Source: Rachicladosporium sp. CCFEE 5018 (Eukaryota > Ascomycota > Dothideomycetes > Cladosporiales > Cladosporiaceae). From it: a stretch of DNA of 64,000 nt. How positions within the stretch are numbered: the stretch's first letter is position 1; each line of letters begins with the position of its first letter. The notes beneath the pieces were generated by a model. The model worked only from the letters and a program-made list of their open reading frames with translations. It was not told the origin of the DNA and made no database searches. Where the stretch lies: NCBI GenBank assembly GCA_002077045.2, contig KZ111140.1, positions 124,001 to 188,000 of the forward strand. Direction: 5' to 3'. Of this stretch, positions 20,900 through 30,048 are shown piece after piece. Both the position numbers and the translations under genes were made by a program.

Positions 20900-21718
20900 A
20901 TGGGGGTAATCAATCACGGGGACAGACTTCGCCATTGCAGCTCAGTCACTGCTGAATCGAACTTCGCAATGGCAGAAGCAAAGCCGCCGCGACATGCTTC
21001 AACACCATGCTCGAATGGCTTTCTACCTCTGGTGTACTGTCGCCGATGCCGTGGTATACGAGGAAGACATTGCATCATGATCCAGTACTGTTACTCCTGT
21101 GGTTGCGACATCACTTCAGGGTGCGTCTGCCCTTCTAGCGGCCCCAGCGAGAACACAGCTTCACAGTCGGCAGGCTCTTCAGACGACAAGTCTAGGCTGT
21201 TCGATCTGCCGTATGAGCTCCGGGAACAGATATTCGGCTACGTCTTAGACCTGAGCCGAGCGTCTCGGGACCTAAGTGTGCCCATAGAATGGTATCAACC
21301 GGCACTCACTCGTGTCTCTCGGCGACTGCGTGAGGAGACTCTGCCGGTGCTTTTCAACGTCAACACTGTCTACCTCGATATATGGAGGAGCGACGCAGCA
21401 TTCAGATGGCTGAGGGCCATGGGTGATGCCAGTATACAGTCCATGCGCAACGTTGTGCTACAATGGTCTGTGTCGATGAAGCACAACCGTAACGCTATGT
21501 TCAGGACCCACATGCTACTTGGTCAGGACGGAGGTGCGACATGGGAGCTGGACGCCTCCCTTAGCGACTGTGCAGGCTATCAAGGTAGGTCACGGCAGGC
21601 ACGAGGGATTCTCGAGAGAAGGATAGCGGCAAGCGAGGGGCAGCCTTGGAATGTTATGGGCTTGACGGAACTGCTCTGTGAGCTGCACAATCAGGGGCTG
21701 TCTTTGAAGAGACACTGA
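20900..21718 (+). CDS. F-box-like (LPxELR) protein 1 with Cys-rich N-terminus
   Basis: A 272-codon frame. An alternative start at 20969 (MAEAKPPRH) is equally plausible. The centre carries the pattern of small fungal F-box-like/2EXR-type proteins: LFDLPYELREQIFGYVLD, then PALTRVSRRLREETLPVLF followed by a beta-strand (NTVYLDIW). Upstream is a Cys cluster (YCRRC, CYSCGC, GCVC) that could bind zinc. Such proteins are numerous in dothideomycetes and mostly uncharacterised; substrate recruitment to SCF-type ligases is a guess from the motif. It is the first of five relatives between 20.9 and 33.0 kb. Confidence 0.6.
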   Translation: MGVINHGDRLRHCSSVTAESNFAMAEAKPPRHASTPCSNGFLPLVYCRRCRGIRGRHCIMIQYCYSCGCDITSGCVCPSSGPSENTASQSAGSSDDKSRLFDLPYELREQIFGYVLDLSRASRDLSVPIEWYQPALTRVSRRLREETLPVLFNVNTVYLDIWRSDAAFRWLRAMGDASIQSMRNVVLQWSVSMKHNRNAMFRTHMLLGQDGGATWELDASLSDCAGYQGRSRQARGILERRIAASEGQPWNVMGLTELLCELHNQGLSLKRH

Positions 21719-22289
21719 TGCGAGGTACAAGAGATTTTGACTGCACTGGGATTGAAATGTCGAAGATCAAGCGGTCGAATGCTCGGGCATCGGTCCATCA
21801 AGATCCCGCGTGGGATACTACTGTTATCTGCTGCGCCGTGAGGACACAGGTGATCTCATGGAAGAGAGAGACCAACGGGCCATGATCCATCGATGCGGCT
21901 GCTATCTACACCACCGGCGTCACCGGTGTTTCCTGCCCTGTGAGTGCAATATGCATACTTCGCACTGTACCTGAGATACACAATGTAGCATATGGTCAGC
22001 GAGGAGAATGTGTTCAACACGCTGTTATGGGCACTTGAAGCAATGCCCTTGTCCTATCACCAGACAGGAACCTCAAGCTGGACGCCCAAAAGATTTTGCT
22101 ACCCCCCAGCAATGGAGTGTCTTCAAACAGGCACCGTTCGTCGCCGCTACCAAACACATTTCGCGATGGGTTCCGGAGTCTCGATTTGGTCGCCTGCGGC
22201 CCTGCCAAGCCTCAGCGTTAAGCGCCCATGTGGGCTGTGCCGTCAATGCAGGTGCGTTGGTTCACATCAGCATCGACCTTACATGAACC
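21719..22289. other. Intergenic with a tiny Cys/His-rich open frame
   Basis: 571 bp with no full gene. An ATG at 21882 opens about 30 codons with the spacing RCGC...RCFLPCEC, reminiscent of the CxC...CxC clusters that precede the F-box-like motif in the flanking relatives. It may be a decayed remnant of another copy or chance. Confidence 0.3.
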
Positions 22290-23663
22290 TCAAAGCTTCT
22301 CACTTGACTGTCCAGCCTTCCCTTGTTTGAACTCCTCGATCTCTTGGCGCAATGCTTTGTTCTCGGCCAGCATTTCCTCGATTTGTCTCTCTAATGGCTC
22401 AACGCGCTTCTTATTCAGCGCCGCGAACGCTGCTTCGAGATTCGCGATCTTGTTCCGCAACTTCACCTCTTCGGAGTCCTTTGGCTTGTCTAGTAGCAGC
22501 TGAGCATCGCGCATCCTTTCCGCGTCCTTGTCTCGTTGCACAAAGTTGTCGATCATCTTTCTCGCCTCATCCTCACCCTTATCCCTCTTCGCCCTTGCGA
22601 CCAACTTCAAGTCCTCGAGATTGCCGAAGCCTTCCTCCTTGGCTTTCGTGATGATGGAATGGGTCTCGTACCTCTCGTTCGGCCCATCACGAGCGACCCA
22701 CATCTCTTTGTATGCCAGCATAGTTGTGCGGCAGATGTGCAATTCCTTGGCCTGTGTGACCGGGTCTAGCAGTCCCTCGCAGATCTTCAGATCTTCGTCA
22801 CAGCGTTTCCCGAGATCATCCCACGCCCGAGTCTTGACCAGTTCGTCCAGTCTTGAATGGAGCAATGTGTTCCTGACAGTATCGTGCTTGATGATGTCTG
22901 CCCAGACCGTGTAGTCGTTCACTTTGCCACCCAAGCCGATAGAGGCGTCCATGATGTCTTTATGAAGAGGGAGTCGCCAGAGTGTGCTGCGGTACACCTC
23001 GGGATCTCCTTTAGCCCTTGTCTCGGCAAAGTCCTGCTCCCTCAACATCTCAGTTCGCAGGTCTGTGACACATTCTGGATTATCCTTCAGACGACGCCGC
23101 ATCACCTTGAACACATCGGCAAGATAATCGCCCCATCGAGAGTACAGCTCGATCAGCGCCTTGTCCAGAGCATATAGCTCTATTTCGCGAGCTCTGGCGG
23201 TCATGGCTTCGCGACGTTTGAGGTAGGTGGCGAGTCCCTCTTCCACAGTAGCAGTCACATTGTATGGCTCCTCGAACGCCTTGTACATCTGCATGCTCGA
23301 CTTATAGTACAGCCATAGCACTCTTGCACGCGGTGATGTGTCTTCATTGTCGATCTCGGCATTCACTTCCTCAATCCTTTTGTCGACCTCCTCGGGAGCC
23401 AAGTAGTCCAGCTTTCGATCGAAGAATGGCGTCCATGGCTGAGTCGGCGGGTTCTCGAGGTTCAGCTTAGAGATCTTGATAGTGCTGGGATCGACGGGCA
23501 CGTAGCCGGAGACGGTCACGTGTTCTCCATATTCGCGCTGACTCGCCTCGCGCAGATCCGACTCCGCATTGCGGGTTGGCGATCCACCAGCGGGTATGTA
23601 GGTCTTCGTTTCGTCCGAGATGTTCGCCTTTCTCCGTGGGCTTTCCACACTTGCCTCTGCCAT
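22290..23663 (-). CDS. Unknown alpha-helical protein with C-terminal coiled coil
   Basis: Not recognised. The frame opens at 23798, but MAEASVESPRRKANISD at 23663 is the more natural start, giving 457 residues. The first ~70 residues are Ser/Arg-rich and polar. The remainder is charged and largely helical, with many Trp/Tyr in the middle (VLWLYYKSSMQMYKAF; AWDDLGKRCDEDLK). The last ~60 residues form a clear coiled coil with heptads (LRNKIANLEAAFAALNKK, then EPLERQIEEMLAENKALRQE). There is no signal peptide or membrane segment. It may share 5' sequence with the broken F-box-like gene on the opposite strand. Confidence 0.6.
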   Translation of the reverse strand: MAEASVESPRRKANISDETKTYIPAGGSPTRNAESDLREASQREYGEHVTVSGYVPVDPSTIKISKLNLENPPTQPWTPFFDRKLDYLAPEEVDKRIEEVNAEIDNEDTSPRARVLWLYYKSSMQMYKAFEEPYNVTATVEEGLATYLKRREAMTARAREIELYALDKALIELYSRWGDYLADVFKVMRRRLKDNPECVTDLRTEMLREQDFAETRAKGDPEVYRSTLWRLPLHKDIMDASIGLGGKVNDYTVWADIIKHDTVRNTLLHSRLDELVKTRAWDDLGKRCDEDLKICEGLLDPVTQAKELHICRTTMLAYKEMWVARDGPNERYETHSIITKAKEEGFGNLEDLKLVARAKRDKGEDEARKMIDNFVQRDKDAERMRDAQLLLDKPKDSEEVKLRNKIANLEAAFAALNKKRVEPLERQIEEMLAENKALRQEIEEFKQGKAGQSSEKL

Positions 23664-23727
23664 CTTGATTCCGATGCGCTTTTCTTTGTGAATTGTTGGT
23701 GATGAATGTGTGTTGCTGAACCGATGA

Positions 23728-24606
23728 TTTTGTCGGTATTTCGAGGCGGATGAAACTTCGTGCCAAGCCTTTGATGTCCTCAGAGCGCCAGCCCACAACT
23801 TCGCTACAGTCCCTGGCTCCAGTCATCAAGGCCATCTTAGTCGGAAGAGGCAACGCTCCAACACCAAGCGCACGTTCGTATGGACCACACATGGACCATG
23901 TGAAGGCTGCATCTGCGACAAACCATGGAGGTGCCATTGCGAAGCATACTACCAGGACACCGACTTCGAAGAGCACCTTCGTGACTTCGAGCATGTACCA
24001 TTCTTCCTCCCGTCCCAAATAGAGACGCTCTTTGACCTCCCTGCGGAGCTTCGCCTCTAGATTTACGAAGTCGTGCTCTTCGGGCCATGCATCGACTACG
24101 CTAGCGCTTGGCAACCTAGCCTCACCATGACCTGCCGTCAGCTCCGCCGCGAAAGCCTTCCGATCTTCTATTTCTGCTCATGCTTCCTCATTGAACGTCC
24201 CCCCGAAGGTCCCAGACTGTACAATGAGTACTGTACCGAGGAGGCACAGCGCTGGATCTGCGCTATCGGCGATGACAACGTTTGCCTTATGACGGGAGTG
24301 ACTGTGCACTTCGCGTTCGTCCTGGAGTATCGCGTAGAGCCCTTGAAGGCCGACTTTGTCATCGATGTCGGTGCTAACGGGCAAGCGGCGTGTGTCGCTT
24401 ACATCGACGACAAAGAGCTGTGCGCAGATGACTTTATCGACAACGAGGAGTATAGAGGTCTGGGGTGGCTGAATTGGCAAGTCAGGCGTCTCTTGTATCT
24501 CGCGGTTGAAGTGGTGGATGCGCAGGTGTGGAGATATGAAGTGTTCGACGAGTTTCTGGAATTCGTCACTCGAGCCAGAGAGGTGGCGGCGGATGAATGG
24601 GCGTAG
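23728..24606 (+). pseudogene. F-box-like (LPxELR) gene 2, interrupted by nonsense codon
   Basis: One plus frame is open from 23728 apart from a single TAG at 24058-24060. It reads through a Cys cluster (CEGCICDKPWRCHC, from 23899) into the family motif FDLPAELRL-stop-IYEVVLF. It then continues intact to 24606 with MTCRQLRRESLPIFYF and a ~150-residue C-terminal part. The stop sits where relatives usually have a codon such as CAG (one transition away). No in-frame ATG precedes the motif, so the start is lost or lies in another exon. The open 3' part (24073-24606, 177 codons) would give a protein lacking the motif. Best read as a recent pseudogene, although a sequence error is possible. Confidence 0.6.
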
Positions 24607-24938
24607 AGTGACTTCATGGCCATCCGGTGCGTATGCGTTTCCGATGGGCGTAGGTTTGGTACTGCATAAGGCTGCTCTTCCTGACAGCGGTGGGCTAGAC
24701 CACTTGGATGGGGAAGTATAGGGTTCTTCTGGCGGATCTTTTTGACGCACTCATACATAGATAGAACCAGACTCATTGACTCACTCATCGGCTCACCCAC
24801 AGTCTCATCATACTGGCCTTGTGCTCAGCCAGGAGTGCTAGGTACGCTTCCAAACTGTTGACTGGCATCAGGCCCCATACACGTGTGCTTCATTAGACTC
24901 CCTGGTTCATTTCACTCGCTTCGCTGACTGGGTCAATC
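24607..24938. other. Intergenic between F-box-like genes 2 and 3
   Basis: 332 bp holding the 3' end of the broken copy and the promoter of the next relative. Nothing else was seen. Confidence 0.4.
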
Positions 24939-25808
24939 TTGAATAGGATCGATCGCAAACCGCAGACTTTCGCTTACGCGTCTGTCTTTCCAACCTTCTT
25001 TCTACCTTCAACAACAATCGACACACCGCGCCCGACTTCGTCGGTCCTCTGCCCACCCCTCGCCGATGCTACGTTCGTAGGTGCAAATACCAGTACCTCC
25101 ACCAGAGCCATGCCGACACAGCAAGTCACTGAGCAGAGAACGCACCGCTCCGTCCAAGCCCCATCCAACACTCAGCCACCAGGAACGGCATTCATCGACC
25201 TTCCTCCCGAGCTCCGCAACGAGATCTACAAAATCTTAGTCCTCGATCTAACCGATTCGGACGATGACTGGGATACGCCATCTTTGGCTTTCGCGAATCG
25301 CCAGCTTCGCCACGAAGTCCTCCCCATCTACTACGCCAACACGCACGTCTGGGTTGGAGTACAGGATGGTCGCAGAGGCGCACCAGCAGTCGCCAGCGTA
25401 GCGAAACGCTTTATACTCTCCATCGGCGCCAACAACGTCCGCTGCCTCCATAGCGTTACGCTGCAGACACAAGTCTCCTTCGCGCAATATTACGCGGTAC
25501 CGCTGAGGGTCCTCCTCCCCATTAAGCGGGATGGTCGGGTAAGGTGTCGTGTGAAGCTCTGTGATGAGCGCGAAGATGGCTGGGCGGACAGCAATGGGGT
25601 TGTTGCCAAAGACGACGTCGGTGGTGGGATCTGGGAGCACGTTGAGCTGTACGATGATAGGCTGTGTCGTGCTATCGAGGCGTTGAAGAAGGAGATCGGA
25701 GGGAGGATGTGGAGCGAGCAGGCTTTCTTGAAGGCGTTAGGGGGTCTGAGGAAGTTGAAGGCGAAGGCTGTGATCAATGATCGTGAGTACGTGTTTGAGG
25801 AAGACTAG
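24939..25808 (+). CDS. F-box-like (LPxELR) protein 3
   Basis: A 289-codon frame; a start at 25110 (MPTQQVTEQRTH) would give about 232 residues and avoids a low-complexity leader. The motif FIDLPPELRNEIYKILV is followed by SLAFANRQLRHEVLPIYYANT and a strand HVWVGV, the same order as in the neighbouring relatives. The C-terminal half is helical (RAIEALKKEIGG). It lacks the N-terminal Cys cluster seen in copies 1 and 2. Function unknown. Confidence 0.6.
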   Translation: MNRIDRKPQTFAYASVFPTFFLPSTTIDTPRPTSSVLCPPLADATFVGANTSTSTRAMPTQQVTEQRTHRSVQAPSNTQPPGTAFIDLPPELRNEIYKILVLDLTDSDDDWDTPSLAFANRQLRHEVLPIYYANTHVWVGVQDGRRGAPAVASVAKRFILSIGANNVRCLHSVTLQTQVSFAQYYAVPLRVLLPIKRDGRVRCRVKLCDEREDGWADSNGVVAKDDVGGGIWEHVELYDDRLCRAIEALKKEIGGRMWSEQAFLKALGGLRKLKAKAVINDREYVFEED

Positions 25809-26013
25809 GTTGGGTCGAGTTAAGGTCGACTTCAGCAGCTTTTGTGCGGCGGCCAAGGTGGGAGCGTTTGGTGCTGCGCTACTCGGACATTTGTGCGCCG
25901 GCAGTAGGAGTCTTGGAGTCTTGGCTGCTGTAAGGATCAGACAGAGGCAGTGGCCTCAAAGCAGTGATCACAAAGCTTGATAGTACCTGGGCTAAGACTG
26001 AAATCTTCTCCCC

Positions 26014-26673
26014 TCATCGCCCACCAGCGCACACCCCCCAAAACGCCTCCATCACCTCCCCCAACGCCTCAGCATCCCAACTCCGTCCCTCCATCGCACG
26101 GACAACCCACTTCAGCCTCTTCTCCAGCCTCTCCCTCCTCTCGACAAGCCATCCACTCTCCTTCGCCACTTTCACATCAGCGTCCACGATCCCTGCCGTT
26201 CCTACATGACATCCTAGACCGTAGGTCGGCACAACCAGTGATGCGGTGAGACTCTCGTTCAGCGTCCAGGGGAGGCTGTCTAGGCTGGGGTGCGAGAGGA
26301 AGAGCGTGAGGGTAAGGGAGCGCCGCATCGCCATGTGGCCGAAGGGAACGGTGGCTGTGGCTGTAAGGTGCAGCACTCTCAACTCGGCCAGAACATCCCA
26401 GGGCAGATTGGTAAGATGCTGCTTCGAGGCTCTCACATCTGTGCGGGTGGTGCAAGGGTACGAGCACGCCGGGTGCGAGAGCCAGAGCAACAATGCCCCC
26501 TGGCGGAGCAGTTGGCAGACCTGCGTGATTGGTGGAGGAGGCGTGAAGGGAATCGGGATTGGAGTTGGATTGGGGAGAGCGTAGAACAGAATGTGGTCGC
26601 GGAGTTCAAAGGGCAGGGCAAGGAGACTCGCCATCTCGGACTCCCTTGTATCGACAGTGTCAAGTGCGTTCAA
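26014..26673 (-). CDS. F-box-like (LPxELR) protein 4
   Basis: 219 residues, or about 206 from the second Met at 26634 (MASLLALPFELRDHILFYAL). The motif is LLALPFELRDHILFYALP, then ITQVCQLLRQGALLLWLSH, corresponding to the 'VCRQLRxExLPLYY' segment of relatives. A Pro-rich spacer (PNPTPIPIPFTPPPP) lies between. The C-terminal helix contains ERRERLEKRLKWVVRAMEG. It lies on the opposite strand to copies 1-3. Function unknown. Confidence 0.55.
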   Translation of the reverse strand: MNALDTVDTRESEMASLLALPFELRDHILFYALPNPTPIPIPFTPPPPITQVCQLLRQGALLLWLSHPACSYPCTTRTDVRASKQHLTNLPWDVLAELRVLHLTATATVPFGHMAMRRSLTLTLFLSHPSLDSLPWTLNESLTASLVVPTYGLGCHVGTAGIVDADVKVAKESGWLVERRERLEKRLKWVVRAMEGRSWDAEALGEVMEAFWGVCAGGR

Positions 26674-27327
26674 CGGCAGTCCGTTCGCGGATGATGGAGG
26701 AGCGATGGATCAGAGAGCGATTCGCCCGTAGTCGTCATATCTGATGCCGGAGGCGACAGGTTCGAAGAGGACCTTGATGGCTAGGTCCATGATGCACTTC
26801 ATCCAGATCATCTCCCTTATACGCTCATCTCCATCTCCATCCCACAGCACAACTCGCAGTCACATCAATCGATGATAATGCGCAATTTCCAGTCATCCCG
26901 TCCTATCTTCGTGCGTGGAACAGATCCGCTTGCTGCTGATTGTAGCATCCGGTCCCCCTGGTCGTAAGCGCTGACGGCGAGTGTGAGCTACACTCTCGAA
27001 GAAATATCGATGCGACGAGCTACTTGGCCGCCGATCAGCCGAGGAGCACTAACAGGGCAGGGAGAATGGGTTGCTGAAGCGCTGGCGGATGATTCAGATG
27101 CAGTTGTGCTAGGGAGCGTTCCGTGCTTGGCGGACACCGCTCAGCTTCCCATCGGCAGGGAATGTGGTACGGACATAACCACATGGCGGGTGAGTGCAAC
27201 AGAGGGTCACTATAGTTTCGAAGGAAGTAAGTCTCAAGACTGAATCTCATGTGGTAGTGCTAGGAATAGATGGATGCTCGCTATGGCCCCACACTGCCAT
27301 CGCGGCCCCTTTCACTGTTCTGACTCT
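26674..27327. other. Intergenic: F-box-like 4 promoter, GH5 3' flank
   Basis: 654 bp. Small frames on both strands (up to 86 codons) have no motif. Treated as upstream region of the F-box-like gene and 3' flank of the GH5 gene. Confidence 0.4.
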
Positions 27328-29619
27328 CTACATCACAGCACACTGCTTCCCCATCTCAACATACTGCTTCAAATACCCCTCATCCTCCGCCTCCCCGCCA
27401 TCAATCCCCGCGCCCCTCTGCCTCTTAACACCCCTCACACTAATCCTCTGCTCCCCAGCCCCATACCACCACCTCAGCACCTGCAACCCCGCGTCCTCCC
27501 CCTTCGTCTCGCCCTCAACCTCAATAGTCCGTATCTCCCACTTCCCACTCGACACCTCGACATGCGTCTGCTGTGCCGGGAAGTGGAAGGCTGGGAGGAA
27601 CATCTCCGAGGGCGCGTCGTCGGGAACTTGCGAGGTCGATGTGAGGGAGACGGTGAAGAGTGATTGCTTCAAATCGAAGCCGTAGGCGTCTAGTTTGCCG
27701 TGCAGGGCTATGGGGTAAGGGCGCACGAACGCTTCGGCGGCGCGGAACCCGGCTTTCTCGGCTGGGGTGCGGCCGCTGAGCGAGGAGTGGGAGGCGGACA
27801 TGGACTCGACGGAGAGAGTCTTTTTGAGATTATCAGGGCTGACTCTGGGCGTGAGACTTGACGAGCTGGGCGCAGGGGAAAGCTCGCCAGGAGCCGGCGC
27901 GGAAGTGGGCAGTTGGCGGTCCTCGGAGCAGTAGATAGATAAGTCCTCGCCGTTCCAGTTATCGCCCCAGTAGTGGCTGTTACTGGCTGTGTAGACCCAC
28001 CAGGTGTAGCCTTGCGCTTTGCTGCCTTCCACGGCGAAATGGTTGGCGTCTATGGCGAGGGATTGCGAGAAGTAATCCCCGGTTGTGTAAGATTGCTTGT
28101 CGTTCATGTCGTAGGGGATGCCGATCTCGGTGTATATGCAGGGGTGGGAGCCCATGTACTCGTAGCCTTCTTTTCGTATTTCTGAGAGTTGGTCGCGGAA
28201 GCAGTTTCGTACTGCTTGTTCGCCTACTTTGAGGGCGAAGGCAGGGTTTGAGTAGCGACCTCGTAGCACGCCGAGGACGTTAACGTTCCAGTAGCGATTC
28301 CATTTCTTAGTGATGAGTGTTATGCCGTCGTAGAAGTGGGAGGCGAAGACGAGGTTGTTCTCATCAATGTCCGTGCCTTTTATTCGGGGTGGGATGTCGA
28401 AGGGGGAGGGCTGGAAGAACATCATTGCTTCGGGCCAGAGAGAGCGGATGGCGTGTCGGTATTTGCGGTAATAGTCTATGAAATAGTTGTTGATGAAGTA
28501 CTCTGGGTCGACTTCCTCGCCTGTGGAGGGATGTTTGGCGAAGTAGTTTGGTTTGAGTAGGGTGTCGGATGTGGGATCCCAGATTCCATGCTGGGCAAAG
28601 ATGTCGCTGCCGAGTTCCCAGTCAGGGGAGCGTTTCCAGCCGTACGTCGCGTCGTCCCAGGTGTCTGGATCTAGCCATGCGGTCATACCCCGAGGATCAA
28701 CAAGCTCAGTGCCGCTCTTATACGGACCCATGCCGCCAAACTCCCAGGTAGGCACTTCGATTGCTCGGCCGGAACCTGACAGCATTGCCTGGAAGGCTGT
28801 GGGTGTTGTGCCTTTCTTCAGGTTCTGCTCTTTGGGTATCTCGCCGAGATCAGGGTGACCGATCAAACCCTTGTTTGGCTCATTGACAGTCTCATACCCT
28901 ATCACAACGTCCCCATGTAGGTCTCCTGCCTCGTGTATCCGCTGTGCCAAATGTCTGCACGCTGCCACAAAGTGATCCTGCAGCCAATCTTGGATGTTTA
29001 CCCCATCTATGATACACTTCGGCAGGAAGTCCTTGCCTGCGAAGAACATTGTGAATGTAACCTGGCATGCAAGCCGCGTGTAGTTCGTTGCCCAAATCAT
29101 CTTCGGGAACTCCGACGGCTCTGGCCATGTATTTTGCACCAACGCTGCCTGCGTGTCGTGGAACTTCTGCGGATCCAGTCCGCAAGCATACACCGTCCAC
29201 ATCGGCGCTCCAGACCCTCCTGTGAACCTTGACCACACATCCTGATGCGGGTCCATGAAGACGTAGAAACCATAGCCCTTTGCTATCCGCAGCAACTGCA
29301 CGGTATGCTGACAGAACTCCTCGTCGAACTTTCCAGGTCCCTCATGCTCTATGCATTCCCAGGTGAAGATGTATCGGATAGTGTTATAGCCCCATCGCTT
29401 TAGCCGGGCGAAGTGGGTATGTGCGTCCGCGATGCTGAAAGGTCGGTTCACGAAGGAAACATGATCACCGTCGAAGAAGCCCTCCGTGATGTGTGAGGGC
29501 TGATCTGGCTTTGCTGGCAGCTTCGTGTCGCCTGCTATGTTGATACCGTGAAGTGTGACCTCGCGGTTCTGCGGGTCGCGGAAGGTCGCGCCATCAATCC
29601 GGAGGCGGAGGGGAGACAT
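27328..29619 (-). CDS. GH5 ergosteryl-beta-glucosidase / glucocerebrosidase (Egh1-like)
   Basis: Hydrolyses steryl glucosides (and possibly glucosylceramide). 763 residues, close to yeast Egh1, with no intron and no signal peptide, consistent with an intracellular (vacuolar or cytosolic) enzyme. The N-terminus is a GH5 barrel: LHGINIAGDTKLP, RLKRWGYNTIRYIFTWECIE, GFYVFMDPHQDVWSRFTGG. The acid/base Glu is in GYETVNEPNKG and the nucleophile in CIYTEIGIPYDMND; WWVYTASNSHYWGDNWNGED closes the barrel. A Ser/Pro-rich insert (around residues 595-650) precedes a C-terminal beta domain. The substrate assignment follows the family and was not tested here. Confidence 0.88.
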   Translation of the reverse strand: MSPLRLRIDGATFRDPQNREVTLHGINIAGDTKLPAKPDQPSHITEGFFDGDHVSFVNRPFSIADAHTHFARLKRWGYNTIRYIFTWECIEHEGPGKFDEEFCQHTVQLLRIAKGYGFYVFMDPHQDVWSRFTGGSGAPMWTVYACGLDPQKFHDTQAALVQNTWPEPSEFPKMIWATNYTRLACQVTFTMFFAGKDFLPKCIIDGVNIQDWLQDHFVAACRHLAQRIHEAGDLHGDVVIGYETVNEPNKGLIGHPDLGEIPKEQNLKKGTTPTAFQAMLSGSGRAIEVPTWEFGGMGPYKSGTELVDPRGMTAWLDPDTWDDATYGWKRSPDWELGSDIFAQHGIWDPTSDTLLKPNYFAKHPSTGEEVDPEYFINNYFIDYYRKYRHAIRSLWPEAMMFFQPSPFDIPPRIKGTDIDENNLVFASHFYDGITLITKKWNRYWNVNVLGVLRGRYSNPAFALKVGEQAVRNCFRDQLSEIRKEGYEYMGSHPCIYTEIGIPYDMNDKQSYTTGDYFSQSLAIDANHFAVEGSKAQGYTWWVYTASNSHYWGDNWNGEDLSIYCSEDRQLPTSAPAPGELSPAPSSSSLTPRVSPDNLKKTLSVESMSASHSSLSGRTPAEKAGFRAAEAFVRPYPIALHGKLDAYGFDLKQSLFTVSLTSTSQVPDDAPSEMFLPAFHFPAQQTHVEVSSGKWEIRTIEVEGETKGEDAGLQVLRWWYGAGEQRISVRGVKRQRGAGIDGGEAEDEGYLKQYVEMGKQCAVM

Positions 29620-30048
29620 TGCGTGGTGATATCGCCCTCACGAAGGCTGTTGCGGCGAGTGTTGCTACTGTCACGTAAACATCTGCGATTACAATTGGAT
29701 GATGCCGCGATAGACCGGGTGATGCAGTATAACACGGAACAAGGGGTGGTCCGTTTCGCAAGCTACACGATGTAGCGGAAATGTATGCTGCCCGGAATGG
29801 GTATTCTGTACGGGTAAGCGCAGTTCTTCACGCTATCTCACGATGATTGTACGAAGGGACATGGAGCCATTCTGATGTCACTTGCACAAGCTCTCGCCAA
29901 TGCTCATGGGTGGACCCTGGCAGGCACGTGCAAGATGCGGCTCCTCGGAACAACCTTATTCGGCCTTCCGTGTTCAGCCAGATCGCCTCTCGAGATGCAT
30001 TACTTGTCCTCGATGCTGCACTCCTTCGTCTACCACACAGCACACAAC
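29620..30048. promoter_or_regulatory. Divergent promoter region, GH5 / P58IPK-like
   Basis: 429 bp between head-to-head start codons. The downstream part is open in frame with the DnaJ gene (from 29875) but is not conserved in composition. It is treated as 5' UTR because the ER signal peptide begins at 30049. Confidence 0.4.
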
